NCBI GenBank assembly: GCA_937926445.1
Contig: CALBAK010000006.1
Coordinates: 1 to 64,000 of the forward strand
Length of the DNA stretch: 64,000 nt
Origin: an uncultured Alphaproteobacteria bacterium
Lineage (GTDB): Bacteria; Pseudomonadota; Alphaproteobacteria; Geminicoccales; Geminicoccaceae
Direction: 5' to 3'
Shown here: positions 41,523 to 54,306 of the stretch, one piece after another
Layout of the letters: each line of letters starts with the position of its first letter
How positions within the stretch are numbered: the stretch's first letter is position 1
Position numbers and translations under genes: made by a program
The notes under the pieces: model-generated
Seen by the model: only the letters and a program-made list of their open reading frames with translations
Databases searched by the model: none
What the model was told of the DNA's origin: nothing

Positions 41523-42544
41523 CCGCCGCGGACCGTGCCGGCGAGCTCCGGCAGGGCCGCTACGAGTTCCTCCCATTCCCGCCGGCCGAGGCCGAGCGCG
41601 GTCGGATCGATCGGCTCGCCCCGAAGAGCCCGGCGCACCGCTTCGCGTGCCGCGGCCGAAAGCTCGAGCGCGCCGCGGCGATAGTCCTCGAACGCTTCGT
41701 GGACGAGCGGTACCCAACGGCGGACGATATCGAGCAGGACCTCGGCGTAGGCGCGGATCTCCTGTTGGGCGTGCGGATCGGCGCGCAGCCGCACGAAATG
41801 CAGGAGGTTGTGGAGATCGATCTTCCAATACCACTGGGTGTAGGTCGAGAGCGGCAGGACGGTGCGGGCAAGCTCGCGGGCGATGCCGAAGCCCTCGACC
41901 CCGTCGTCCGCACCCAGTAGCTTTTCGTAAAGGGTGAAGTCGGTCTCGGCGGCCCGCTTCATGCGGCGAACCACGTCGGCCGCCACGGCCGCTTCGAGCT
42001 TGCCCTCGCGGCCCTGACGGTTCGTCGTCGACTGCGGTGCGGTCGCTTGGGCCTCGGGCGCGGGCGCGTCGAACAGTCGCTCCTGCCGGACGCCCTCCTC
42101 CGCCCGCTCGACGCGGACGAGCTGGAGCAGCTCGCGATCGGGCAGGTAGAACTCGCGGTCGAGCACCGAATAGCGGGCAGAATATTCGTTGACGCTGGCG
42201 GTGCGGTGGCGGATCCACTGTCGAGCCACGAAGATCGGTAGCTTCACGTGAAGCTTGATCTCGCACATCTCGAAAGGGCTCGTGTGGTGGTGGCGCATCA
42301 GGTAGCGGATCAGCGTTCGATCGCCGCTCACCTGCTTCGTGCCTTTACCGTAGGACACGCGCGCCGCCTGAACGACCGCGGCATCGTCCCCCATGTAGTC
42401 GATCACGCGAACGAAGCCGTGGTCGAGGACCGGGAACGGTCGGCCGAGGATCTCCTCGAGCGCAGCCACCGTCGGTCGCCGGGTCGGGGTCAACTCGGCG
42501 CGCGCCGCCTCGATCTCGGCGAGCTTGTCGGCCTCGAGCCGCAT
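41519..42544 (-). CDS. thyX: Flavin-dependent thymidylate synthase
   Basis: A 341-residue enzyme. The ThyX motif [15 protein letters not shown] starts at residue 112, and FAD/dUMP-contact sequence ([16 protein letters not shown]) precedes it. Near the C-terminus is the conserved [19 protein letters not shown]. It methylates dUMP using methylenetetrahydrofolate and FADH2. A hydrophilic insert of about 40 residues ([18 protein letters not shown]) makes it longer than the shortest family members, as in many alphaproteobacteria. The ATG giving [14 protein letters not shown] is chosen over a longer Arg-rich frame. Confidence 0.95.
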   Translation of the reverse strand: MRLEADKLAEIEAARAELTPTRRPTVAALEEILGRPFPVLDHGFVRVIDYMGDDAAVVQAARVSYGKGTKQVSGDRTLIRYLMRHHHTSPFEMCEIKLHVKLPIFVARQWIRHRTASVNEYSARYSVLDREFYLPDRELLQLVRVERAEEGVRQERLFDAPAPEAQATAPQSTTNRQGREGKLEAAVAADVVRRMKRAAETDFTLYEKLLGADDGVEGFGIARELARTVLPLSTYTQWYWKIDLHNLLHFVRLRADPHAQQEIRAYAEVLLDIVRRWVPLVHEAFEDYRRGALELSAAAREAVRRALRGEPIDPTALGLGRREWEELVAALPELAGTVRGG

Positions 42545-42634
42545 GCCACACCTCCGTGTCGAACGGCGCGCTTCATGGACCGGCCGACCGCGTGGAGTCG
42601 AGTGGAGTCGAGAGGTGCTGTCAGGTCGGGCCGG

Positions 42635-42662
42635 TTGCAGTTGAGCGACCATTGCCTATATT
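42635..42662 (+). promoter_or_regulatory. Sigma-70-type promoter of ssrA
   Basis: A -35 element TTGCAG (42635-42640) and a -10 element TATATT (42657-42662) are separated by 16 bases. The predicted transcript start is near 42669, just before the acceptor piece of the tmRNA gene. Confidence 0.7.
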
Positions 42663-42668
42663 GGGGTT

Positions 42669-42960
42669 GCCGGCGCGAGCCGGAGATGGCGATGAACACC
42701 ACCCGGAATAGGCGTAGCGGACCCGGGGGCGGAGCCCGGCGCCTCCACCAATTCGAGCCGGGTCCCCGCGAGGGGGCTCGGCCGCACGGGGGCGAATGAG
42801 GATCGACGCGCGTAGTAAAGGGGTGGCTTTCGCCCGGCATGGTACCGCCGTTATCGGGCCAAAACCACAAGTGCCAACGACAATCGGCTGGCGCTCGCTG
42901 CCTGATTTCGGTTAGGTAAGCGCGGCTCGGGGGGCGCCGGGCAACAGAAGCCCCCCACCT
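42669..42960 (+). ncRNA. ssrA: tmRNA, circularly permuted two-piece type
   Basis: The order is acceptor piece, spacer, then coding piece. The 3' acceptor strand CGCCTCC plus A and CCA lies at 42740-42750. After a 37-base spacer the 5' strand GGGGGCG begins at 42788, followed by GAGGATCGACG, the conserved tmRNA start region. The two strands pair over seven positions with one G-T. The tag frame at 42873-42902 reads ANDNRLALAA with stop TGA at 42903-42905. tmRNA rescues stalled ribosomes and tags the peptide for ClpXP. The stem before the CCA has loop GGCGGAG rather than a standard T-loop in my reading. The outer ends are approximate. Confidence 0.92.
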
Positions 42961-42990
42961 CCATCGCCGGTGCGGAGCGGCCGAACGGGC

Positions 42991-43473
42991 ATGGCGCGAG
43001 GGGCGATCGATTACGGGCGCATGGTCGAGCAGGCGCTCAGGACCGTCGTGCGCGACGTTCTGCGCCGGCTCGCCGCCGAAGGTCTGCCGCCGCCGCACCA
43101 TTTTTACATCACGTTTCGCACCTCCGATCCGGGCGTCGAGATCCCCGACCACCTGCGTGAGCGCTATCCCACCGAGATGACGGTGGTGCTGCAGCACCAG
43201 TTCTGGGACCTCGAGGTCGACGACACGGCGCTCTCGGTCACCTTGAGCTTCAACGACGTGCCGCAGCGCCTCAGGATCCCCTTCCACGCGATCAAGGTCT
43301 TCGCCGATCCGGGTGCCGAGTTCGGCCTCCAGTTCACGCTCGAGCCCGAGATCGTCCCACTGCCGTCCCCGGCGGTCGACAAGAAGCCGCCCGTGGCACC
43401 GAAGCCGGCCGACAGCGAGCCGCCGAAGGGCGGGGCGGAGATCGTCACCCTCGACCGGTTCCGCAAGAAATAG
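42991..43473 (+). CDS. sspB: SspB-family ClpXP adaptor
   Basis: A 160-residue protein. The core [20 protein letters not shown], followed by [18 protein letters not shown] and [20 protein letters not shown], matches alphaproteobacterial SspB, which delivers ssrA-tagged proteins to ClpXP. The C-terminal [11 protein letters not shown] is the short tail that docks on ClpX, after a flexible Pro/Lys-rich linker. It lies next to the tmRNA gene, a functional pairing. A GTG 21 bases upstream is the alternative start. Confidence 0.93.
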   Translation: MARGAIDYGRMVEQALRTVVRDVLRRLAAEGLPPPHHFYITFRTSDPGVEIPDHLRERYPTEMTVVLQHQFWDLEVDDTALSVTLSFNDVPQRLRIPFHAIKVFADPGAEFGLQFTLEPEIVPLPSPAVDKKPPVAPKPADSEPPKGGAEIVTLDRFRKK

Positions 43474-43583
43474 CGCTGGATCCCGCCGGCTCCGGCTCGA
43501 ACGACGCGCCGTGCTTCCGGTCGCGTCGACAAGGGAGCGCACCTGCGCTAGGCGCGGGCCCGGTCGAGCGCGGAGGAAGGGCG

Positions 43584-44987
43584 ATGGGCAGCGAGCGCCA
43601 GATGCGGATCGAGACCGACAGTTTCGGGCCGATCGAGGTGCCGGCGGAGCGCTACTGGGGAGCGCAGACCCAGCGATCGCTGCAGAACTTCAGGATCGGC
43701 GGCGAGCGGATGCCGATCCCGCTCGTGCGAGCGCTCGGCGTGATCAAGCTCGCGGCGGCCCGGGTCAATGTCCGTCTGGGCGCCCTTGAGGCGCGGCTCG
43801 GCGAGGCGATCGCCAAGGCCGCCCAGGAAGTGGTGGACGGCAAGCTCGACGACGAGTTCCCGCTGGTCGTCTGGCAGACCGGCTCCGGGACCCAGAGCAA
43901 CATGAACGCCAACGAGGTGATCGCGGGCCGGGCCAACGAGCTCCTGGGAGCCGGTCGTGGCGGGAAGAGCCCGGTCCACCCGAACGACCACGTCAACCGC
44001 GGCCAGTCCTCAAACGACACGTTCCCGACCGCGATGCACCTGGCGGCCGCGCAAGAGGTGCACCATCGGCTCTTGCCGGCCCTCAACCACCTGCACGGTG
44101 CCCTCGCCGGCAAGGCCCGGGCGTTCGCCGACATCGTCAAGATCGGCCGGACACACCTGCAGGACGCGACGCCCTTGACTCTGGGCCAGGAGTTCTCGGG
44201 CTACGCGCACCAGGTGGCGATGGGGATCGAGCGGATCCGCGCGGCCCTGCCGAGGGTCTTCGAGCTCGCCCAGGGCGGTACCGCGGTCGGCACCGGCCTC
44301 AACACCAAGAAAGGATTCGCCGAGGCGGTCGCGGCCGAGATCGCGCAGATCACCGGTCTGCCATTCGTGACCGCGCCCAACAAGTTCGAGGCCCTCGCTA
44401 CACACGACGCGCTCGTGGAGCTCTCGGGCGCGCTCAACACCGTGGCCGTGAGCCTCACGAAGATCGCCAACGACATCAGGCTTCTCGGATCGGGGCCGCG
44501 ATCTGGCCTGGGCGAGCTCAGGCTGCCGGAAAACGAGCCCGGTTCTTCGATCATGCCGGGCAAGGTGAACCCGACGCAATGCGAGGCCCTGACCATGATC
44601 TGCTGTCAGGTCATGGGCAATCACGTCGCGATCACGATCGGTGGCGCCAACGGCCATCTCGAGCTCAACGTCTTCAAGCCGGTGATCGCCTACAATGTAC
44701 TGCAGTCGATCCGTCTGCTCGCCGACGCGGCCCGAAGCTTCACCGACAATTGCGTGGCCGGGATCGAGGCCAATCGGGAACACATCCGGGAACTCGTCGA
44801 GCGCAGCCTGATGCTGGTCACTGCCCTCACGCCCAAGATCGGCTACGATGCCGCGGCCAAGGTCGCCAAGAAGGCGCACGCGGAAGGCACCACCCTCAAG
44901 GAAGCGGCGCTCGCCCTGGAGCTCGTGACCGCCGAGGAGTTCGAAACGCTGGTCCGGCCGGAGACCATGCTCGGGCCTTCCGACTAG
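43584..44987 (+). CDS. fumC: Class II fumarase
   Basis: A 467-residue TCA-cycle enzyme hydrating fumarate to malate. The superfamily signature [15 protein letters not shown] is present with its catalytic Ser. Other landmarks are [59 protein letters not shown] and [10 protein letters not shown]. Full length. Its stop overlaps the convergent AsmA-like gene by four bases. The oxygen-stable class II type is usual in this group. Confidence 0.98.
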   Translation: MGSERQMRIETDSFGPIEVPAERYWGAQTQRSLQNFRIGGERMPIPLVRALGVIKLAAARVNVRLGALEARLGEAIAKAAQEVVDGKLDDEFPLVVWQTGSGTQSNMNANEVIAGRANELLGAGRGGKSPVHPNDHVNRGQSSNDTFPTAMHLAAAQEVHHRLLPALNHLHGALAGKARAFADIVKIGRTHLQDATPLTLGQEFSGYAHQVAMGIERIRAALPRVFELAQGGTAVGTGLNTKKGFAEAVAAEIAQITGLPFVTAPNKFEALATHDALVELSGALNTVAVSLTKIANDIRLLGSGPRSGLGELRLPENEPGSSIMPGKVNPTQCEALTMICCQVMGNHVAITIGGANGHLELNVFKPVIAYNVLQSIRLLADAARSFTDNCVAGIEANREHIRELVERSLMLVTALTPKIGYDAAAKVAKKAHAEGTTLKEAALALELVTAEEFETLVRPETMLGPSD

Positions 44988-47908
44988 GGCCGGCCGGCGG
45001 TCTCGGAAACGTAGCGCCTCAGCCGGTCGGGCGGGCCGAGGAAGCGGACGCGGCCCCCGGAGGCCGGTAGCTCGAGGTCGAGGATCCAGGCGGCGAGATC
45101 GAAAACGAGTGTCGCCGGACCCGGGCCCCCCGCGCTTTCGACTTCGAGCTCGCGGGCTCGCAACACGCCGCGCTCGAGAAGGAGCGGGCCGCGCAACAGG
45201 AGCTCCCCGCTCGGCCCGCCCCCCGCCGGGTCGGGCAGCGCGAGCTCGCGCAAGACGAGCGCACCGCGACCGCCCGCGTTGCCCAAAAGCTCGCCGATCG
45301 AGCGACCCTCGCTCGCGAGCGCGAGCTCGAGATCGAGGGTCCCGGCGGCCGGCGGCGAGGCTCCGATCGCTTCTGCGAGGGTGGCGAGGGCGGCGCTCGC
45401 GAGCCGTAGCTCGGCTTCGACACGTCCGGACTCCGTCCCGAGCTCGGCCAGTAGCCGGCCGGTCAGACGGCCGCCGGCGAGCGGCAGGTCGATCGCGTCG
45501 AAGGCCAAGGAGGGTCCCGCGAAGGCGAGGGCGGTCGAGCCGCGCCCGAGCGGCGTGCCGTCCTCCTGCACGAAGCCCAGATCGAGCGCGAGGTCGAGAT
45601 CGACGGACGGCAGCCGCGGAGGGCCGAAGGGGCGGCGAGGCCAGGCACCGGGCCACGCGCGCAAGGGCCCCGGGGGCAAGCCAAGAGGTGCTTCGAACAG
45701 GCGGTAGAGATCCAGGAGACTCGCCGCGTCCGCTCCGTCGAGTCCGAGGCGGCCGCGCACGAGCGGCACACTGTGGGCCTGGGCGAGCTCGAGCGCGGCT
45801 TCGAGCGCGAGGCGGCCTGGCGCGAGGCGGCCCTCGATCCGCAAGCCTTCCGGCGTGCGCGACGCCTCGACCTCGCCGTCGAGACGGCCGAGGAGGCGCG
45901 GGGCGAGGGCGCCGCGGCCGGCGAGGCGGGCGGCGAGCGCGGCGGTGTCGGCAAATCCGCCCGCGAGCCGGAGCCGCCGAGGCTCGAGCGAGCCTCGGGC
46001 GAGCTCGAGATCGAGCCGGAGCCCGCCTTCGGCCGTGCCCAGCTCCGCCTCGAGCCGGCGGCCGACCTCGTCCTCTCGGAACCGGGCGCGAGCGCGCAAC
46101 GGGCCTTCGAGCAGCGCCGCCAAGGTCGGCTCGAGCCCCAGCGCCCGGACGAGCCGAGCCGGCTGGTCTGCATCGAACTCGAGGGCGAGGTCGGCGGCCC
46201 CGGCGGGTCCGAGGCTGCCCACGAGCCGCGCCGAGCCGCCACCCAGGGCCGGGCTCGCGAGCTCGTCGATTCTGAGCTTTCCCGCGGCGAGCTCACCCCG
46301 GATCCGCACCCGCTCGGCCCGCAGGCCACGCCACGCGATCCGTTCGATCAGGAGGTCGAGCTCGGCCTCGAAGCCCGCGGGCGGGCCGCCCGCGAGCCAG
46401 CCTGACACGGGCCGATCGCTCGCCTCGTCCAGCCAGGGGTCGAGGATCAGCCGGTCGACCTCGCCCAAGAGCCGAAGCCGCAGTGGCGGACCCAGGAGGA
46501 AGGCGAAGGTCCCCTGGGCACGCGCGCCGGCGAGGCGGATCTCGGCCCGTCCGAGGCTCGCACCCTCGGGCACGGCCAGGAGGTCGCCCGCGATCGCGAC
46601 CGCACCGAGCCGCTCGACCGCCCAGCCGGACGGGTAGCCGAGCCAGGCGAGGAGCGGGCGCGGATCCTCGACGCGGGCCTCGAGGTGGCCGCGAAAACGC
46701 GGACCGGCCGGGCTCGGCACAAGGGTCCCCCGGACGTCGAGGTCGCCGGTCCCCGGGAGCTCGGCGCCGAGCGTGTCGATATGGAACTCGCCGTTTCCGG
46801 GCAGCCGCGCGTCGAGCCGGACGAGGCGGAGCGCTTCGCCCGCTCGGGCGAGCGTGCCGATGCGAACGGTGAGGCTGCCGGCCAGATCGGCCGGTGGCCC
46901 GGCCCAGAACGCGGCCAGATACGCGGCCGGATCGAATCCGGCGGGAAGTTCCAGTCGGGAGGCCTCGATCTCAAGGCCGAGGCTGTGCGGCTGGGCGAGC
47001 CCGAGGGCGAAACGGACGGCGAGCTCGCCCCCGGCCGTGGCGATCCTGAGCCCCTCCGTCTCGATCCGGCCGTCGTCGGCGCGCAACCGGCCGCGGGCGG
47101 CGAAGGAGCCTACCGGCGCGAGGCGGTCGGCGAGGCGCTCGGCACCCAGTGCGACGAGCAGCGGCCGAAGGCGCGCAGCATCGGCCGCGACCTCGAGATC
47201 GCCCTCGAGCCGCGGGCGCGATCGGACGACATCGAGCCCGCCGCGATAAGCGAGGCGCGAGGCAGTGGGTCCCACGCCGAGGCCGAGCTGGGCGCGGACC
47301 GCGTGCGGCCCGACCGAGGCCACCCGCAGCTCCATCGCGACCGAAAAGCTCTGGTCGCGCCAGCGGCCGCCGCCGGTGAGCACAAGGGGTCCGCGACCGG
47401 TCTCGCGGGCGAGCTCGAGGTCGAGTTCGGCGAGCTCGAGGGGCTCGGGAAGGCGCGCATCGCGAAAAAGCACGCGGCCGCCCACGACCGAGAGCGCTTC
47501 CGGGCAGGTGCTCTCGCCGCGCAGCGCATCGAGCAGCCGGCCGAGCGCGGCGAGATCGGGAAGAGCCTCGGCGCGCAGCTGCGGACGGATCAGGCGGGCC
47601 TCGCGCGGAGACGCCTCGAGGCCGAGGAGGCCAGCGAAGCCGATCAGGAGATCGACCCGTTCGATCGACAGTGTGGTTGCGCCCTGCCCTTCCTCGCCGA
47701 GGACGAGCCGGCCGAGGGTGAGGCGCGGCTGAGGGAACAGGGCGAACTCGGTCGGGCCGAGGACCCTGGCCGAGGCGCCGGTGGCCCGCTCGAGGCGGAC
47801 CAGGAGCCGCTCCCGGGCGAGCTCGCCGTCGACCAGCCGCGGGCCGAGCAGGAGCCCTGCCACCGCGGCGGCGATCAGGGCGGCCAGGGTCAGAAAGAGC
47901 GCGCGCAA
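44984..47908 (-). CDS. AsmA-like envelope protein
   Basis: A 974-residue protein anchored by an N-terminal helix ([20 protein letters not shown]). The early [20 protein letters not shown] and [20 protein letters not shown] are AsmA-type beta-strand repeats. The C-terminal third contains the AsmA_2-like part ([38 protein letters not shown]). The AsmA superfamily is thought to form bridges that move phospholipid between membranes. Composition is very rich in Leu, Ala, Arg and Gly throughout. Confidence 0.88.
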   Translation of the reverse strand: MRALFLTLAALIAAAVAGLLLGPRLVDGELARERLLVRLERATGASARVLGPTEFALFPQPRLTLGRLVLGEEGQGATTLSIERVDLLIGFAGLLGLEASPREARLIRPQLRAEALPDLAALGRLLDALRGESTCPEALSVVGGRVLFRDARLPEPLELAELDLELARETGRGPLVLTGGGRWRDQSFSVAMELRVASVGPHAVRAQLGLGVGPTASRLAYRGGLDVVRSRPRLEGDLEVAADAARLRPLLVALGAERLADRLAPVGSFAARGRLRADDGRIETEGLRIATAGGELAVRFALGLAQPHSLGLEIEASRLELPAGFDPAAYLAAFWAGPPADLAGSLTVRIGTLARAGEALRLVRLDARLPGNGEFHIDTLGAELPGTGDLDVRGTLVPSPAGPRFRGHLEARVEDPRPLLAWLGYPSGWAVERLGAVAIAGDLLAVPEGASLGRAEIRLAGARAQGTFAFLLGPPLRLRLLGEVDRLILDPWLDEASDRPVSGWLAGGPPAGFEAELDLLIERIAWRGLRAERVRIRGELAAGKLRIDELASPALGGGSARLVGSLGPAGAADLALEFDADQPARLVRALGLEPTLAALLEGPLRARARFREDEVGRRLEAELGTAEGGLRLDLELARGSLEPRRLRLAGGFADTAALAARLAGRGALAPRLLGRLDGEVEASRTPEGLRIEGRLAPGRLALEAALELAQAHSVPLVRGRLGLDGADAASLLDLYRLFEAPLGLPPGPLRAWPGAWPRRPFGPPRLPSVDLDLALDLGFVQEDGTPLGRGSTALAFAGPSLAFDAIDLPLAGGRLTGRLLAELGTESGRVEAELRLASAALATLAEAIGASPPAAGTLDLELALASEGRSIGELLGNAGGRGALVLRELALPDPAGGGPSGELLLRGPLLLERGVLRARELEVESAGGPGPATLVFDLAAWILDLELPASGGRVRFLGPPDRLRRYVSETAGRP

Positions 47909-48021
47909 GCCGTCATGCGATCCGAGCGGGCACGGGCCCGCTACCGTCCCGTCCCGTCAAGCTCTTATGGGGCGCGATCGTACGGCGCAATCGCCGGGAG
48001 CGGGCATCGGCGCGGCCCGCC

Positions 48022-48960
48022 TCAGCCGCGCGGGTGGTGGAGGGCGTGGAGTGCGAGCAGACGCTCCACCTCGACCCGGGTGTAGATCTGGGTGGTCGAC
48101 AAGTTGCGATGGCCGAGCAGTTCCTGGATCGACCGCAGATCGGCGCCGTCCTCGAGGAGATGGGTGGCGAAGCTGTGCCGCAGCGCGTGCGGCGTCGCGG
48201 TCTCGGGCAGGCCGAGCGCTACCCGGAGAGCTCGCACGCGGCGCTGCACCACCGCCGGCTGCAGAGGACCGCCCCGGGCTCCGCGGAACACCGGTTGCTC
48301 GGCGCTCAATGGCCAGGGGCAGGCGGCGCAATAGGCGGCGAGTGCCTGGGCCACCTCGGGCAGGACCGGGACGACCCGCTCGCGGCCTCCTTTGCCGCGG
48401 ATCCCGAGCGTCCGAAGGGCAGCCGGATCGGGGCCCAGCGCTTGGCGTGAAAGCCCGAGGGCTTCGCCGATCCGCAGACCCGAGCCCCAGAGAAGGAGGA
48501 GGAGCGCGCGGTCGCGCAGGGCCAGCCACGGTGCGCCCCCGGCGCGCTCGAGGGCGGAGGCGGCGAGAATTTCCGCCTCCTCCGCCGCCAAGGCTCGCGG
48601 CAGGGCGCGGTGCACGCAGCCGAGCCTGATGGCGCGGGCGGCGGGGCAGGCGATGTCGCGGGTCCGCTCGAGGAAACGGAGGAAGCCGCGCACCGCGGCC
48701 AAGGCCCTGGCGGTCGAGCTGCGCGCATAGCCGCGGTTCTGGCGGGCGGCGAGCCAGGCGCGGAGATCGGCCGGCTCGAGCCCGGCGAGCTCGGCGGAGC
48801 GGACCGGGCCGCCGCGATGCGCGGCGAGGAAGGCGAGGAAGCCGTCGAGGTCCCGGCCGTAGCCGGCCACCGTCCGGGCCGCGAGGCGCCGTTCACCCGC
48901 AAGCCGAGCGAGCCAGGCACGAGCACTCCGGGCGATCTCGTCGGTGGCCTGGGTGAACAA
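48022..48960 (-). CDS. xerC: Tyrosine recombinase XerC
   Basis: A 312-residue site-specific recombinase for chromosome dimer resolution at dif. The catalytic set is visible: Arg in [12 protein letters not shown], Lys in [14 protein letters not shown], His-x-x-Arg in [13 protein letters not shown], His in [11 protein letters not shown] and Tyr in QIYTRV. The N-terminal SAM-like domain shows [16 protein letters not shown]. No ATG fits; a TTG giving [11 protein letters not shown] sets a family-like length. It diverges from priA with only 32 bases between them. Normal chromosomal XerC rather than a mobile integrase. Confidence 0.9.
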   Translation of the reverse strand: MFTQATDEIARSARAWLARLAGERRLAARTVAGYGRDLDGFLAFLAAHRGGPVRSAELAGLEPADLRAWLAARQNRGYARSSTARALAAVRGFLRFLERTRDIACPAARAIRLGCVHRALPRALAAEEAEILAASALERAGGAPWLALRDRALLLLLWGSGLRIGEALGLSRQALGPDPAALRTLGIRGKGGRERVVPVLPEVAQALAAYCAACPWPLSAEQPVFRGARGGPLQPAVVQRRVRALRVALGLPETATPHALRHSFATHLLEDGADLRSIQELLGHRNLSTTQIYTRVEVERLLALHALHHPRG

Positions 48961-48992
48961 GGCGGCAGCATCCTTCGCCGTCGGCTCCGAGC

Positions 48993-51227
48993 ATGATAAG
49001 GGCGCCGCCGTCAACTCCGGCGCAAGCCGCGCCGCCCGGGAGTGTCGTGGCCGCCACTGTCCTGCCGGTTCTGCTGCCGGTGCCGCTCGACCGGCCGCTC
49101 GACTATCGGGCAGACGAGCCCGTTCCCCCCGGCAGCCTGGTCCGGGTCGCTCTTGGTACGCGCGAGGCGGTGGGCGTGGTCTGGGACGGCGGGGCGGAAG
49201 GCGGGCTGCCGGCACAGCGGCTGAAGCCGATCCTCGCGCGGATCGAGGCCCCGCCGCTGCCCGACCGGTTGCGGCGCTTCCTCGAAAGGGCGGCGGGCGA
49301 GACGTTGACACCGCTGGGCTCGATGCTGCGGCTCGTGTTGAGCGTACCGGCGGCCCTCGAGCCGCTGCCGGCTCCGCTCGGCTACCGTGTGGCGGCGGAT
49401 GCCCCCGCCCCCCGCAACGCCGCGGAACGTCGGGTCGTGGCGGCGCTCGCCGGGGTCGGCATGCTCCCGGCGCGCGAGCTGGCCCGCGCGGCGGGCGCGA
49501 GCCTACCCGCTCTCGCCCGCCTGGCGGAGCGAGGCCTGATCGAGGCCGTCCCGCTCGAGCCGGCTCCCGAGCCCGGACCCGACCCCGACCGGCCGGGTCC
49601 CGTCCTTACCGAAGAGCAGGCGGCGGCAGCGCGGGCGCTCGTCGGCCGGGTCGAGGCGGGGGACGGGGTGGTGCTGCTCGAGGGAGTGCCGGGCAGCGGC
49701 AAGACCGAGGTCTATCTCGAGGCGATCGCCGCCGCGCTGCGGCGGGACCGGCGCGTGCTCGTGCTGCTGCCGGAGATCGCGCTCACCGCCCAATGGCTCG
49801 AGCGTTTCGTCCGTCGCTTCGGGGTGGAGCCGCAGCTCTGGCACTCGGGGCTCACCGCCGCCCAGCGACGCAAGGGCTGGCGGCGTATCGCGGAGGGGCG
49901 CGCACCGGTCGTGGTCGGTGCCCGCTCGGCGCTCTTCCTGCCGCTCGCCGAGCTCGGGCTCGTCGTGGTCGACGAAGAGCACGACCCGAGCTTCAAGCAA
50001 GACGAGGGCGTAGTCTACCACGCCCGCGACCTGGCGCTTTTGCGGGCCCGTCTCGAGGGCTGCCCGGCGGTACTGGTGAGCGCGACCCCTTCGCTCGAGA
50101 CGGCGGCCGCGGCTGGAGTCGCCCCCGGAGGAACGACGGCTCGGCCGGGCTGGTCGCACCTCGTGCTGCTCGGCCGTTACGGAGGAGCCGCGATGCCGCG
50201 GGTCGAGCTCGTCGATCTGCGGCGTGCGCGGCCGCCGCGTGGCGCTTTCCTCGCGCCACCGGTCCGCGAGGCGCTAGTCGGCACGCTCGAAGCCGGCGAG
50301 CAGGCCCTGCTCTTCTTGAACCGGCGCGGTTTCGCGCCATTGACGCTCTGCCGTGCCTGCGGGCACCGGCTGCGGTGCCCGAGCTGCACCGCCTGGCTCA
50401 CCGCGCACCGGCTGCGGCGGCGCCTTCTCTGCCATCACTGCGGCTGGTCGGCCCCCGAGCCGGACCATTGTCCCGCCTGCGGTGCAGTGGGCTCGCTCGT
50501 TGCCTCCGGGCCGGGGGTCGAGCGGATCGCCGAGGAGGCCCGCACGATCGTGCCGAGCGCGCGGATAGCAGTCGTGACTAGTGACACGGTGAGCAGCGCC
50601 CGCGCCGCGGCCGACCTCGTGCGCGCGGTGCTGGCGGGCGAGCTCGACCTCCTCGTCGGCACCCAGATGCTCGCCAAGGGGCACCATTTCCCCAAACTCA
50701 CGCTCGTAGCCGTGGTGGATGCCGATCTCGGGCTCTCGGGCGGCGACCCGCGGGCCGCCGAGCGGAGTTTCCAGCTGCTGCACCAGGTCGCGGGCCGAGC
50801 CGGGCGCGCCGACCGTCCGGGTCGGGTGCTGATCCAGACGCACGATCCCGACCATCCGGTCGTGGTGGCGTTGGCGTCGGGCGATCGTATGGCGTTCTTG
50901 CGGGCAGAGCTCGCCGAGCGCGAGGCCGGGGGCCTGCCGCCCTTCGGCCGGCTCGCCGCCCTGGTCGTGAGCGGCGCCGACGCCGAGGCGGTGCGCGAGG
51001 TCGCCCGCACACTCGCGCGCTCCGCCCCGAGCGTGGACGGGGTGCGGGTCCTCGGGCCTGCGCCTGCACCGCTCGCACTCTTGCGGGGTCGCTGGCGCGA
51101 GCGGATCCTCGTGGCGGCACGCGGCTCTCTCGATCTGCCCGGCTATCTGCGCGGTTGGCTCGCCGGCCGGCGACTGCCGTCGCGGGTCGCGCTCGAAGTG
51201 GACGTCGATCCCGTGAGCTTTCTCTAG
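48993..51227 (+). CDS. priA: Primosomal replication helicase PriA
   Basis: A 744-residue restart helicase. Walker A is [12 protein letters not shown], and Walker B is [12 protein letters not shown]. Between them is [16 protein letters not shown]. The zinc-binding Cys set is [13 protein letters not shown] plus CHHCGW and CPACG, and the late motifs include [19 protein letters not shown] and [19 protein letters not shown]. The N-terminal 3'DNA-binding domain ([16 protein letters not shown]) is present. It reloads the replisome on stalled forks. Confidence 0.96.
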   Translation: MIRAPPSTPAQAAPPGSVVAATVLPVLLPVPLDRPLDYRADEPVPPGSLVRVALGTREAVGVVWDGGAEGGLPAQRLKPILARIEAPPLPDRLRRFLERAAGETLTPLGSMLRLVLSVPAALEPLPAPLGYRVAADAPAPRNAAERRVVAALAGVGMLPARELARAAGASLPALARLAERGLIEAVPLEPAPEPGPDPDRPGPVLTEEQAAAARALVGRVEAGDGVVLLEGVPGSGKTEVYLEAIAAALRRDRRVLVLLPEIALTAQWLERFVRRFGVEPQLWHSGLTAAQRRKGWRRIAEGRAPVVVGARSALFLPLAELGLVVVDEEHDPSFKQDEGVVYHARDLALLRARLEGCPAVLVSATPSLETAAAAGVAPGGTTARPGWSHLVLLGRYGGAAMPRVELVDLRRARPPRGAFLAPPVREALVGTLEAGEQALLFLNRRGFAPLTLCRACGHRLRCPSCTAWLTAHRLRRRLLCHHCGWSAPEPDHCPACGAVGSLVASGPGVERIAEEARTIVPSARIAVVTSDTVSSARAAADLVRAVLAGELDLLVGTQMLAKGHHFPKLTLVAVVDADLGLSGGDPRAAERSFQLLHQVAGRAGRADRPGRVLIQTHDPDHPVVVALASGDRMAFLRAELAEREAGGLPPFGRLAALVVSGADAEAVREVARTLARSAPSVDGVRVLGPAPAPLALLRGRWRERILVAARGSLDLPGYLRGWLAGRRLPSRVALEVDVDPVSFL

Positions 51228-51572
51228 AGGCGTTCCGGGTACGGGGGCACCGGGACACGGCCGCCACCCTTTACAATCGGGCGGCCGATCGGCGATCATA
51301 TGAGGGCGGGTTCCGGCCGGGGGTACCGGATGGTCTCGGTCGATAGGCCCGGCGGAGCGAGTCTTTGCGAAGAGCGGCGAGAGGAACCGACGAGGTGGTC
51401 GGCGGGCGGCGTCATCGGGCCGTCGGCGCGATGTGCCCGTTCGCCGCTCCGTTCGCGAGTTCGGTGCTCGGACTGCGACTTACGGGCCCCTGAGCGACGG
51501 GTCGGGCGACCGGCCGGCGTTCAGGGGTGTCGCTCTGTCGCAACATCAGCGTCGTCCGAGGAAGTACCGATC
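51228..51572. other. 345-bp leader upstream of leuA, no gene supported
   Basis: No leucine-rich leader peptide, riboswitch core or terminator/antiterminator pair could be identified. A frame runs through it into leuA, but the extension has no similarity. The region probably holds the leuA promoter. Confidence 0.45.
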
Positions 51573-53159
51573 ATGACCACCCCGATCGATTCGTTGGCGC
51601 GAGAGGCGGCCGAGGCCGCCCTCGGCGAGCCGGTAGTGATCTTCGACACCACGCTGCGCGACGGCGAGCAGTCGCCGGGCTGCTCCATGACCGTCGAGGA
51701 GAAGCTCAAGGTCGCCGAGGTCCTCGAGGGCATGGGGGTCGACGTCATCGAGGCCGGCTTCCCGATCGCTTCCGAGGGTGATTTCCAGGCCGTTCAAGCG
51801 ATCGCCAAGAAGGTCAAGAACAGCGTGGTCTGCGGGCTCGCCCGTGCCTCCGCCGCCGACATCGACCGCGCGGCCGAGGCGCTGGCGCCCGCCGAAAGGC
51901 GGCGGATCCACACCTTCATCTCGACCAGCCCGCTGCATATGAAGTACAAGCTGCAGATGGACCCGGAGGAGGTCCATCGGCGGGTGATCGAGAGTGTGAC
52001 GCGGGCCCGCCGCTACACCGACGACGTGGAATGGTCCTGTGAGGACGGCTCGCGCAGCGAGCGCGATTTCCTCTTTCGCTGCATCGAGAGCGCGATCCGC
52101 GCCGGTGCTACGACCATCAACATTCCGGACACGGTGGGCTACGCCTATCCCGAGGAGTTCGCCGACCTGATCCGGGCGATCAAGAACAACGTACCGAACA
52201 TCGACAAGGCGGTGATCTCGGTCCACTGCCACAACGATCTCGGGCTAGCGGTCGCCAACAGCTTGCTCGCGGTCAAGGCCGGTGCACGGCAGATCGAGTG
52301 TACGATCAACGGCATCGGCGAGCGGGCGGGCAACGCGGCGCTCGAGGAGATCGTGATGGCGATCCGGACGCGGAACGATCTGTTGCCGTTCCGCAATCGG
52401 ATCGTCACCCAAGACATCATGAAGGCCTCGCGGCTGGTCTCGGCGATCACCGGTTTCAACGTCCAGCCCAACAAAGCGATCGTCGGCGCCAACGCGTTCG
52501 CCCACGAGAGCGGCATCCATCAGGACGGCATGCTCAAGCATGCCGGCACCTACGAAATCATGCGTCCGGAGGACGTCGGTCTCGTCAAGTCGAGCCTCGT
52601 CATGGGCAAGCATTCGGGCCGTCACGCTTTCCGCAAGAAGCTTGCCGAGCTCGGCTACGAGCTGGGCGAGAACGCGCTCGAGGACGCTTTCGTCCGCTTC
52701 AAACAGCTGGCCGACCGGAAGAAGGAGATCTTCGACGAGGATATTATCGCGCTCGTCGACGATCAGATCCAGAGCGAGGACCAGCGGGTCCGGCTCGTGA
52801 GCCTCGAGGTACGCTGCGGCACGACGGTCCGGCCCCAGGCGAACCTCGTGCTCGAGGTCGACGGCGTCGAGCAGCGGGCGGAGGCCGTCGGTGACGGGCC
52901 GGTGGATGCGATCTTCCGGGCGATCCGCGCCATCGTGCCGCATCGGGCGCAGCTGCCACTGTTCCAGATCAACGCCGTTACCGAGGGCACCGACGCCCAG
53001 GCCGTCGTCACGGTACGACTGGAAGAGGGCGGCAAGTCGGTGAACGGGCAGGCTGCCGACACCGACACGATGGTGGCCTCTTGCCGTGCCTATGTAGCGG
53101 CGTTGAACAAGCTTTTAAACAAGCGTGCCAGGAGTGCCCCCGCGGCGCTTTCCGCCTGA
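51573..53159 (+). CDS. leuA: 2-isopropylmalate synthase
   Basis: A 528-residue enzyme, first step of leucine synthesis from 2-oxoisovalerate and acetyl-CoA. The HMGL/LeuA signature [18 protein letters not shown] is followed by [16 protein letters not shown], the metal-binding [14 protein letters not shown] and [20 protein letters not shown]. The C-terminal LeuA regulatory domain for leucine feedback is present (residues of about 395-528). The ATG giving [15 protein letters not shown] is chosen. The mreB gene follows after 69 bases. Confidence 0.97.
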   Translation: MTTPIDSLAREAAEAALGEPVVIFDTTLRDGEQSPGCSMTVEEKLKVAEVLEGMGVDVIEAGFPIASEGDFQAVQAIAKKVKNSVVCGLARASAADIDRAAEALAPAERRRIHTFISTSPLHMKYKLQMDPEEVHRRVIESVTRARRYTDDVEWSCEDGSRSERDFLFRCIESAIRAGATTINIPDTVGYAYPEEFADLIRAIKNNVPNIDKAVISVHCHNDLGLAVANSLLAVKAGARQIECTINGIGERAGNAALEEIVMAIRTRNDLLPFRNRIVTQDIMKASRLVSAITGFNVQPNKAIVGANAFAHESGIHQDGMLKHAGTYEIMRPEDVGLVKSSLVMGKHSGRHAFRKKLAELGYELGENALEDAFVRFKQLADRKKEIFDEDIIALVDDQIQSEDQRVRLVSLEVRCGTTVRPQANLVLEVDGVEQRAEAVGDGPVDAIFRAIRAIVPHRAQLPLFQINAVTEGTDAQAVVTVRLEEGGKSVNGQAADTDTMVASCRAYVAALNKLLNKRARSAPAALSA

Positions 53160-54269
<1,110 letters not shown>

Positions 54270-54306
54270 GCGGTCCGGGGGCCCGGACCGGCGGGAGCTC
54301 GTCCAG

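Noticed and set aside
48022-48960. Tyrosine recombinase as a mobile-element integrase
   Set aside because: Sequence and context (opposite priA, no attachment repeats, no phage genes) fit chromosomal XerC.
51228-51572. Leucine attenuator or riboswitch before leuA
   Set aside because: No leader peptide with Leu codons and no recognisable riboswitch core or terminator pair was found.
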